Shown: piece after piece, positions 1 to 5,940 of the stretch | Layout of the letters: each line of letters starts with the position of its first letter | Position numbering within the stretch: the first letter of the stretch is position 1 | Assembly: GCA_015655165.1 (NCBI GenBank) | Contig: JAATFN010000067.1 | Span: 1 to 6,888, forward strand | Length of the DNA: 6,888 nucleotides | Direction of reading: 5' to 3' | Source: Betaproteobacteria bacterium | GTDB taxonomy: Bacteria > Pseudomonadota > Gammaproteobacteria > Burkholderiales > Burkholderiaceae_D | The notes under the pieces: generated by a model | What the model was told of the DNA's origin: nothing | Database searches by the model: none | The model's input: the letters and a program-made list of their open reading frames with translations, nothing else | Position numbers and translations under genes: made by a program

Positions 1-171
1 AGACATGAAAAAAAGTAATCAATGTGCCCATGGGTGTTAATCGATAAAGTTAGCGCAATGAGGCTAATGCTTTTCTTTGGTACCTGTCAAGATAGCTCCT
101 GACACATCAAAGCTCTTCGTTCAAATTGACCAGACGGTTATTGTGATCGACTTTAAAGATGTACAATAAAA

Positions 172-197
172 TACTGCCGACACATATGCCGGCAGTA
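172..197 (-). terminator. Probable Rho-independent terminator of phoX
   Basis: An 8-bp perfect inverted repeat (TACTGCCG / CGGCAGTA) encloses a 10-base loop. Read on the minus strand it is followed by TTTTATTGT, an imperfect U-rich tail. It begins 36 bases past the phoX stop codon, which suits transcription end for that gene. The rest of positions 1-233 shows no convincing coding frame on either strand. Confidence 0.6.
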
Positions 198-233
198 GCA
201 ATACAAACAAGCAGTTATTGTGCTACGTGACAA

Positions 234-2186
234 TCATGCACCAATCACACCACCATCATCCTTGGTGATGACAACTGTCGCAGCACGTGGACGCCCACCT
301 TGTACACCATCAGGCCATGCAGACACAGCTGTCGGATGCTGTGGATCGGAGTCTCCTTTTGCAGGCTCGCCCGGATGCTGGATATTGATAAACAACGTCT
401 TGTTGTCTGGTGTAAATGCAATTCCTGTAATTTCACAGCCATTTGGCCCAGTCAAAAAACGCCTGTATTCATTCGTGCCCAATACGGTAGCAACCATCTG
501 ATTGTTACCCATACCTTGGTATTCCTTCATGTTTAATGTCGACGTCGAGACATCTGTTTCGATCCACAACACACCACGATGATCAAAACTCAATCCATCC
601 GGACTACCGAATTCGGCCCCCGTCATATTCCCTTTGAATGAGGCCTTGTCTGTGTCCTGGCGACCAGCCAATACCAGAATATCCCAGTTAAAGGTTAATT
701 GAACAGCATCAGCATTGGTTTCCTGCCAATGCATTATATGACCGAACAGATTATTGGCACGTGGATTAGGTGCATCCACACCCGCCTTGCCTTCTTTGCC
801 ACGATCATTATTGTTTGTTAGTGTGCAATACACACTACCAGGTTGATTCGGATCTACTGCAATCCATTCCGGACGATCCATTTTAGTCGCCCCTACCAGA
901 TCTGCTGCAAAACGTGTTTTTACCAGCAACTCCCCTTGATCGGCAAATCCGTTCTCCGCTGTGAGTCCATTCGTACCATGCACTAGCGCAATCCATTGAC
1001 CACTACCGTCATCATTGAATTTCGCGACATATAATGTTCCCTCTTCCAACAAACGCAAATTGGCTTGACGGTTATTCGGCTGATAACGGTTTTTGGAAAT
1101 GAACTTGTAGATATACTCGAACTTCTGGTCGTCCCCCATATAGACAACAACATGACCATTTGGCGCAATGGTCACCGTTGCCCCCTCATGTTTGACGCGA
1201 CCTAATGCCGTGTGTTTGCGTGGTATGGATTTGGCATCATAAGGATCGATTTCGACAACCCAGCCAAACCGGTTTGGCTCATTCGGATTGGCTTGTGTAT
1301 CAAAACGTGAATCGACCTCGCTCCAGAGATAGGAGTCATCTTCAGGACCGATGCCATAGCGTTTTTCTAATGGTGTAATCGTCCCTTTATTGGTAAAAAT
1401 ATCGCTCCAGTTTTCTTCGCAGGTCAGATAGGTTCCCCATGGCGTTTGACCATTGGCACAGTTTTGCATCGTCCCTAAAATAGCCACTCCTTGGGGATCG
1501 GCATTTGTTTTAACCAGGGAATGACCACGTACAGGACCGGTTAAATGCATCAGTGTATTCACAGTAATACGCCGGGCATATCTGGATGGGCGCACCACTT
1601 CCCACCCCTTTACGGACTTTTTGACTTCGACAACAGACACACCCATTGCATTTTGCGCTTTGCGTGCTTTATTCAAATCCCAGTGTTGGGCACCGTCTTT
1701 AAAAAGTAAACCATTATCAACATATTCATGGTTCATCGCCAGCACACCGTGTTCGGCGGTAGTCGCACCTAACGGCAAGGAAAAATAGGCCATGCCATCA
1801 TGATGCATACCGGCTTGAGCTGCTTGTTCTTGTGTCGTATTGCTGCCGTCTGTTTTAAATGCAGGCATATTGCCTGCGATACCAACCGAGTCACCCCATT
1901 TGTAAAAAGCACGTGCTGTATAGCCTGCAGGCACAATCACTTTATCCTCGGAAGACAGTGGCACACTCTCGAAACCGAGCGAAGTAGCTTTCGCAAGTGT
2001 CGCTGCATGTGTGACTCCCGACATCAAGCCTAACGGCACAATGGTACTCACCCCCAATATACCACCTGCTTGCAATAACTTGCGACGGGATAAGTATGTA
2101 TCCACAATACTGGAGAAAGAAGGGTTTTGGCTGGCGTTGTCCACAACATCGGCGTGAACGTGTTTAATACAAAACGGCTTGCTCAT
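234..2186 (-). CDS. phoX: PhoX-family alkaline phosphatase, Tat-exported
   Basis: This 650-residue protein belongs to the PhoX family (formerly DUF839), secreted phosphatases that release inorganic phosphate from organic phosphate esters with a calcium- and iron-dependent active site. I chose the ATG at 2186 over an in-frame TTG at 2207 because AGGAG lies 10 bases upstream of the ATG. Residues 33-38 (SRRKLL) form a twin-arginine motif. A hydrophobic stretch follows to about residue 58, and a signal peptidase site is likely after THA (about 59-61), so the enzyme is folded in the cytoplasm and acts in the periplasm or outside. Family hallmarks are visible: MNHEY at 151-155, LTCEENW at 254-260 with the conserved cysteine C256 that is an iron ligand in characterised PhoX, KHEGA at 332-336, MGDD at 350-353, RPEW at 438-441, SPDGL at 528-532 and NIQHPG at 601-606. 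The length is typical of the family. A candidate Pho box upstream suggests induction by phosphate starvation. The gene appears to be monocistronic, with a terminator just downstream. Confidence 0.93.
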   Translation of the reverse strand: MSKPFCIKHVHADVVDNASQNPSFSSIVDTYLSRRKLLQAGGILGVSTIVPLGLMSGVTHAATLAKATSLGFESVPLSSEDKVIVPAGYTARAFYKWGDSVGIAGNMPAFKTDGSNTTQEQAAQAGMHHDGMAYFSLPLGATTAEHGVLAMNHEYVDNGLLFKDGAQHWDLNKARKAQNAMGVSVVEVKKSVKGWEVVRPSRYARRITVNTLMHLTGPVRGHSLVKTNADPQGVAILGTMQNCANGQTPWGTYLTCEENWSDIFTNKGTITPLEKRYGIGPEDDSYLWSEVDSRFDTQANPNEPNRFGWVVEIDPYDAKSIPRKHTALGRVKHEGATVTIAPNGHVVVYMGDDQKFEYIYKFISKNRYQPNNRQANLRLLEEGTLYVAKFNDDGSGQWIALVHGTNGLTAENGFADQGELLVKTRFAADLVGATKMDRPEWIAVDPNQPGSVYCTLTNNNDRGKEGKAGVDAPNPRANNLFGHIMHWQETNADAVQLTFNWDILVLAGRQDTDKASFKGNMTGAEFGSPDGLSFDHRGVLWIETDVSTSTLNMKEYQGMGNNQMVATVLGTNEYRRFLTGPNGCEITGIAFTPDNKTLFINIQHPGEPAKGDSDPQHPTAVSAWPDGVQGGRPRAATVVITKDDGGVIGA

Positions 2187-2196
2187 AGATGAATCG

Positions 2197-2201
2197 CTCC
2201 T
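2197..2201 (-). promoter_or_regulatory. Ribosome binding site deciding the phoX start
   Basis: AGGAG on the minus strand lies 10 bases before the ATG at 2186. It falls inside the longer frame that starts at TTG 2207, so it argues for the shorter 650-residue product. Confidence 0.6.
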
Positions 2202-2359
2202 GGTCAATAATATGCTGCACTGACCAGTATGCTAACGATGCTTTATGACAAAATGATAACAAGCACGTAATACTTGCAATAATGCCTGTTGCACCGTCCC
2301 GGAAAAACCCATATCACAGCGTCATGGTGGCTGCTAATGCAGGAGCAGTTTTGTCGAAA

Positions 2360-2377
2360 ATGACAGGAATGTGACTG
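2360..2377 (-). promoter_or_regulatory. Candidate Pho box (PhoB site) upstream of phoX
   Basis: On the minus strand the 18 bases read CAGTCAC-ATTC-CTGTCAT: two 7-base direct repeats at 11-base spacing, as in the known PhoB box CTGTCAT-N4-CTGTCAT. The promoter-proximal half matches all 7 positions. The distal half differs at its second base and ends in C instead of T, and a final C is a known variant. The site lies about 174 bases upstream of the phoX start codon, in the correct orientation. I see no strong -10 hexamer at the expected place, about 10 bases further on, so the site rests on the repeat match and on the identity of the downstream gene. Confidence 0.45.
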
Positions 2378-2474
2378 TTTCTACCGAAAACCATAAACTT
2401 GAACATGCATTGATAGGATTGCGATGATTAAATCACTGGGAATGATCCTCACCAGCAATATCAAATAAAAAACA

Positions 2475-3824
2475 CTAACGACTATCGCGTGCACGCAGGT
2501 CTTGTACTTGTGCTGTCATCACAAGCGTACTCTCTTTCAATGCTTGTAGCCCAGCTTGCACTGACCCGCGTGACACTTCCACCTCATACAGTCCGTTACG
2601 ATCCGGGCCACTGATAATAGGCATATTCAACGTTGCCAGCTGCGTACGAATCTGGTCTAACGATGCCTCTTTTTTAAACACAACCTCCAGCACTGCTTTC
2701 TGGACACTAACTTCTACAGCCCGAAATTCTGTCGTCGACACATCCTTATCAAAAAAATGACTGGTTTGCAGTGTAATGATGATGCCTAACACCAACATGA
2801 CTGCAAATGCCCAACGACTGGTACGAACCGGTGTACTTGCCTGCTGACGCCACCAGACAGAAAATTTTTCTGACCAGTCAGTCTTCTGGCGTGCCAACAG
2901 TGTGCGCCGGATCTCTTCAAAAGGTATCAGTGGCGCCAAAGTGTCCTGCTCTCGTTCCTCTGCCAGCGCTTGTCTGGCATGTGTGACCAACGCAATATTT
3001 TCATCGACTTCCTGCTGCAGATAAGGATGGCGACGTAACATATCTTGCATCCAAATAGCCTCTTTAGGATCAAGCTTATGACAGGCAAACTGAAAACACT
3101 GTCCCCTGAAACGGGTAATGTCCTCATCCACTGCGTTTTCTTTGTCGACAGTCCGTCCAAGATCCCGATTGATGCCAATCTTTAGCTGCCTGGCTGCTTG
3201 ACTGACATGCCCAGATACTTGGCTGGCATTTAATTTAGCCGACCGAACTGACTGCAATGACAAAACCTCACTCATTTCCTGATAGGTGATGTCGTCATCC
3301 AATACCAGTTTCATTGCCAGTATGTAATTGAAGCCATTATCCGATGAGAGGCCATCTATGCCTTGCATGAGGACACGTTGCACCTCTTGTGCCTTAACCC
3401 GTTCTTCCATGGCAGGTAAAGGACAGGCAATACTGTCTGTTAGCCCGTCTTCAATGTGAGCACTATTGTTATCCGTACCACTACTATCTTTATTGCGTGT
3501 GTGGTCTTTATAAAAGCTGTGCAATGCGGCCATAGCATTTTGATACGTAATCGTTTTGGCCCAGATTTTAACCGAAGAGCGTGCTGGATTAAATTTGTCG
3601 GCAAAAAGAAATATCTTGGCCCAGGCTTCCTGTACGGCCGTTTTGGCCAGTTCTTGACGTTGGCCGACGATGAGCATCGCATAGGCATCGAGTTCGCGTA
3701 CCAAACAGTCGTAAAACGCACGTTGTGCAAGCTGCACACTGCGTTCTGACATTTTTTTAGTAGAAAACTGCTGTAAAAGATTGAGCAGTAATTTTTCATG
3801 ATGAAGCTTTAACTGATCTTCCAC
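2475..3824 (-). CDS. Fused ECF-sigma-like / membrane anti-sigma-like protein
   Basis: One uninterrupted 449-residue frame. Residues about 38-108 resemble sigma-70 region 2 of ECF factors: a helix with VQEAWAKIF (64-72), then FNPARSSVKIWAKTITYQNAM (78-98), the counterpart of the 'F.p...sf..WL..IA.N' signature. Residues about 153-217 resemble region 4, with YQEMSEVLSL (181-190) and a putative recognition helix SVRSAKLNASQVSGHVSQAARQL. The remainder looks like a class of anti-sigma factor: residues 238-290 (CFQFACHKLDPKEAIWMQDMLRRHP and following) match the 'Y..GeLdp.E...f...L...P' pattern, one transmembrane segment spans about 338-354, and an outer domain (about 365-445) follows. Arginines and lysines before the segment put the sigma half in the cytoplasm and the C-terminus in the periplasm. 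The classical zinc-binding HxxxCxxC motif is absent; C243, C248 and H249 are the nearest residues. The start is GTG, with AGGA 7 bases upstream. Function is inferred from weak motif resemblance; both halves are divergent, and the target genes are unknown. Confidence 0.7.
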   Translation of the reverse strand: MEDQLKLHHEKLLLNLLQQFSTKKMSERSVQLAQRAFYDCLVRELDAYAMLIVGQRQELAKTAVQEAWAKIFLFADKFNPARSSVKIWAKTITYQNAMAALHSFYKDHTRNKDSSGTDNNSAHIEDGLTDSIACPLPAMEERVKAQEVQRVLMQGIDGLSSDNGFNYILAMKLVLDDDITYQEMSEVLSLQSVRSAKLNASQVSGHVSQAARQLKIGINRDLGRTVDKENAVDEDITRFRGQCFQFACHKLDPKEAIWMQDMLRRHPYLQQEVDENIALVTHARQALAEEREQDTLAPLIPFEEIRRTLLARQKTDWSEKFSVWWRQQASTPVRTSRWAFAVMLVLGIIITLQTSHFFDKDVSTTEFRAVEVSVQKAVLEVVFKKEASLDQIRTQLATLNMPIISGPDRNGLYEVEVSRGSVQAGLQALKESTLVMTAQVQDLRARDSR

Positions 3825-3831
3825 GCGCTTA

Positions 3832-3835
3832 TCCT
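3832..3835 (-). promoter_or_regulatory. Ribosome binding site supporting the GTG start
   Basis: AGGA on the minus strand sits 7 bases before the GTG codon at 3824. The next in-frame ATG is at codon 25 and would cut into the first helix, so the GTG start is preferred. Confidence 0.5.
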
Positions 3836-3858
3836 GCCTGCCGGTTTAGATAGATATG

Positions 3859-3887
3859 ATTCTACGCCATTTTGTAACAGCTGGCAT
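3859..3887 (-). promoter_or_regulatory. Candidate sigma-70 promoter of the sigma/anti-sigma fusion gene
   Basis: Minus-strand hexamers ATGCCA (3882-3887, 4 of 6 matches to TTGACA) and TAGAAT (3859-3864, 5 of 6 matches to TATAAT) are separated by 17 bases. Transcription would start near 3852, giving a leader of about 28 bases before the GTG. This was found by eye in an AT-rich spacer and is only a candidate. I could not find a convincing ECF-type promoter that would indicate autoregulation. Confidence 0.35.
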
Positions 3888-4113
3888 GTTCGGTCACTGG
3901 GGTAAAGCAGACATTCGTCATGGCTTTTAGTAGTCTGAATGCATCCACCTACAACCAACCTGACTGCTCCAATATCAGTCTGCCCCCGATTAACGAACCA
4001 ATTTCAAAATCAGGGCAGTAATCAATGCAGAATATCTCCCAAAAATCTCTTTATCATTGAACAATTGAAGAAAAAATCTTGTCTTAGTCTTCATTATTAT
4101 TTGACAGCAGCAC

Positions 4114-5595
4114 ATGATAAAAGACGAACTATGGCAGATACTTGCCTGCGGCGAAGATACACAACATCAGTTCAAGCTCAACTTCACTAATGCCGATGCA
4201 CTGGCAGCGGAGTTAATTGCATTTGCCAATACCGTTGGAGGACAGTTGATCGTTGGTATTACTGACGATGGACGAATAAGCGGACTGACCACAGCAGATA
4301 TTGCCCGCCTTAATCAGCTACTTTCCAATACTGCCTCACAAAACGTACGCCCACCACTTAATCCAACCTCTAGCAACATACAAACCAAAGATGGACTGGT
4401 AATGGCAATCAGTGTAGACGAAGGTTTGAACAAACCTTATGTTGATACCCTTGGTCGCATCTGGGTAAAAAATGGCGCAGATAAGCGTCATGTCACAGCA
4501 CGTGAAGAAATGCAACGTTTGTTCCAAACAGCAGGTCTGGTTTATGCAGATGATGTGCCGGCACATCCAGCTACAATCAAAGATCTGGATATGCGCGCAT
4601 TTAGCCAGTATTTCAACCGACGACATCGTCAAACCATTGAATCTACCGGTCAGTCACTGCCACAATTACTACTGAACCTGAATCTGGTACGCGACAATGT
4701 TCCCAATCTGGCTGAATTGTTGTTATTCGGTAAAAATCCCCAAACATTGAAGCCTGCATTTACCCTTAAAGCAGTAGCCTTCCCTGGCACAATACTCCAC
4801 GATAATCGCTATCTTGATAATGAAAATATCGATGGCCCGATCACTGAACAATACCAACGTGGCATCGCTTTCATCAAACGAAACTTGCGTTTTGTGCAAA
4901 GCGGTAGGAATTTCAACAGCCCAAGCCAATTAGAAATACCGGAAATAGTATTCGAAGAATTACTCGTCAACGCTCTGGTTCACCGAGATTATTTTCTTAG
5001 TGCACCAATCCGATTATTGATTTTTACAGACAGGGTTGAAATCATCAGCCCAGGACATTTACCAGATCACTTAAATACTGAACAGATTCGTTATGGTCTG
5101 TCCAATTTACGTAATCCGGCACTTTCATCGCATGCTTTTCACATTCTCCCTTACAGTGGTCTGGGCAGTGGTATTCCTCGTGCAACCGCCGCCTGGCAGA
5201 ATATTGACTTGATTGATGACCGTCAAGGTAACCAATTCAAGATCATCGTGCAAAGACCATCATCACTTGTTGAAAACAAGGTATCCAGTCGTTCAAACAA
5301 GCGTATTTCCCGGATACAGCCAGAGTCACAGCCAGAGTCACAGCCAGAGTCACAGCCAGAGTCATTAGAACATCGCGTTTTATTTATTTTGCAAGATTAT
5401 GCCAGAAGCAAAACTGATATTTCCATCCAGCTTGGGCAAAAAAGCGTTTCGGGACAACTCAACAAAGTCATACGTGAGCTGCTTGCCAATAAAACCATCG
5501 CTTATACTCTTCCGGAAAAACCGAACAGCCGTATGCAAAAATACAAACTGACTGAATATGGTGTAATGCTACTCAACCAAATAAAGTGCAATTAA
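4114..5595 (+). CDS. AlbA_2 (Schlafen-like) / GHKL ATP-binding protein with winged-helix C-terminus
   Basis: This 493-residue protein is of the type often annotated 'putative DNA-binding domain-containing protein', 'ATP-binding protein' or, misleadingly, 'RecG-like helicase'; no helicase motifs are present. Residues 13-128 form the AlbA_2/Schlafen AAA_4-type domain, with GEDTQHQFK (13-21) and FANTVGGQLIVGITDDG (37-53). Residues about 275-380 carry the HATPase_c_4 hallmarks: EELLVNALVHRDY (281-293, N-box with N286), DRVEIISPGHLP (306-317) and the glycine-rich GLGSGIPRA (349-357). A polar linker (about 384-417) contains four QPES repeats. The C-terminal stretch 418-490 looks like a winged helix (ISIQLGQKSVSGQLNKVIRELL, then a PEKPNSRMQKYKLTEYG wing). 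The start fits the family N-terminus, but no good Shine-Dalgarno sequence precedes it. It stands alone, divergent from the fusion gene, and ends before a terminator shared with tRNA-Ser. Regulatory and anti-phage roles have been proposed for relatives; the specific role here is unknown. Confidence 0.85.
   Translation: MIKDELWQILACGEDTQHQFKLNFTNADALAAELIAFANTVGGQLIVGITDDGRISGLTTADIARLNQLLSNTASQNVRPPLNPTSSNIQTKDGLVMAISVDEGLNKPYVDTLGRIWVKNGADKRHVTAREEMQRLFQTAGLVYADDVPAHPATIKDLDMRAFSQYFNRRHRQTIESTGQSLPQLLLNLNLVRDNVPNLAELLLFGKNPQTLKPAFTLKAVAFPGTILHDNRYLDNENIDGPITEQYQRGIAFIKRNLRFVQSGRNFNSPSQLEIPEIVFEELLVNALVHRDYFLSAPIRLLIFTDRVEIISPGHLPDHLNTEQIRYGLSNLRNPALSSHAFHILPYSGLGSGIPRATAAWQNIDLIDDRQGNQFKIIVQRPSSLVENKVSSRSNKRISRIQPESQPESQPESQPESLEHRVLFILQDYARSKTDISIQLGQKSVSGQLNKVIRELLANKTIAYTLPEKPNSRMQKYKLTEYGVMLLNQIKCN
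5317..5364 (+). repeat. Four perfect 12-base tandem repeats in the linker (QPES x4)
   Basis: The unit CAGCCAGAGTCA occurs four times with no mismatch and codes for QPES at residues 402-417 of the AlbA_2 protein. The unit is a multiple of three, so gain or loss of a copy keeps the frame and only lengthens or shortens the linker between the ATP-binding domain and the winged helix. Identity at every base, third codon positions included, points to recent expansion or ongoing slippage. Confidence 0.95.
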
Positions 5596-5711
5596 GTACA
5601 CTAAACGACAAACCACCGCACACATGCCATCATGTATCACGACATGACCAAAAATGTTGAAATAATCCATGCAGCATTTCTACTGAAGCATTTTTTTACT
5701 GCCGAACAAAA

Positions 5712-5741
5712 AAAGCCCCGCATTTTTCGATGCGGGGCTTT
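5712..5741. terminator. Bidirectional terminator between the AlbA_2 gene and tRNA-Ser
   Basis: An 11-bp perfect stem (AAAGCCCCGCA / TGCGGGGCTTT) closes an 8-base loop. On the minus strand it is followed by a T run (complement of the A run starting at 5708) and ends the tRNA-Ser transcript, 8 bases after its CCA. On the plus strand it is followed by TTTCATATTTT, about 116 bases after the AlbA_2 stop codon. The minus-strand tail is the stronger one, so its main role is probably for the tRNA. Confidence 0.85.
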
Positions 5742-5748
5742 CATATTT

Positions 5749-5838
5749 TGGCGGAGAGGGTGGGATTTGAACCCACGGTACGCTTTCACGTACGCCTGAT
5801 TTCGAGTCAGGTACATTCGACCACTCTGCCACCTCTCC
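5749..5838 (-). tRNA. tRNA-Ser, anticodon CGA (reads UCG)
   Basis: The 90-base gene folds as a class II tRNA on the minus strand. It has a perfect 7-bp acceptor stem (GGAGAGG / CCTCTCC), discriminator G and an encoded CCA. The anticodon stem CCTGA/TCAGG holds loop CTCGAAA with anticodon CGA at 5802-5804. An 18-base variable arm contains a GTACG/CGTAC stem, as expected for serine, and the T arm is GTGGG-TTCAAAT-CCCAC. It has its own promoter and a strong terminator, so it is a single-gene unit transcribed leftwards. Confidence 0.97.
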
Positions 5839-5872
5839 GGCTTTGGTTCGTCGCATTGCTGCGAAGCCTGAG

Positions 5873-5901
5873 ATTATAGCAGAAACAATTTAGTCTGGGA
5901 A
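5873..5901 (-). promoter_or_regulatory. Promoter of tRNA-Ser
   Basis: On the minus strand a perfect TATAAT (5873-5878) lies 17 bases downstream of TTCCCA (5896-5901, 4 of 6 matches to TTGACA). Transcription would begin near 5866, leaving a leader of about 28 bases before the mature tRNA 5' end at 5838, to be trimmed by RNase P. The position between the carboxylase stop codon and the tRNA supports the call. Confidence 0.6.
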
Positions 5902-5940
5902 AGCCACCCAGCGGATTTTTACTGGCCTGACTCTCATCCA

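Noticed and set aside
220..536. Plus-strand open frames opposite the 3' end of phoX
   Set aside because: They lie antisense to a strongly conserved PhoX coding region and have no family resemblance or ribosome binding site.
2072..2186. Long stretch (about 33 residues) before the twin-arginine motif of PhoX
   Set aside because: PhoX proteins commonly have an extended N-terminal region before the Tat motif, so this is not unusual.
2226..2251. TTGTCA and CATACT as a possible proximal phoX promoter
   Set aside because: The spacer is only 14 bases and the -10 matches 4 of 6 positions, too weak to call.
3962..3980. GACTG / CAGTC inverted repeat in the divergent spacer as a possible operator
   Set aside because: A 5-base arm with a 9-base gap is expected by chance in a spacer of this size.
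4057..4100. TTGAAC / TTGAAG and TATTAT as a promoter for the AlbA_2 gene
   Set aside because: The spacing (24 bases or more) does not fit a sigma-70 promoter; no better pair was found by eye.
3939..4190. Plus-strand frame of 83 codons overlapping the start of the AlbA_2 gene
   Set aside because: It overlaps the conserved N-terminus of the AlbA_2 protein in another frame, has no recognisable domain and lacks a ribosome binding site.
5896..5911. CTGGG / CCCAG hairpin as a terminator of the carboxylase gene
   Set aside because: The stem is only 5 bp, there is no T run after it on the minus strand, and it overlaps the -35 region of the tRNA promoter.
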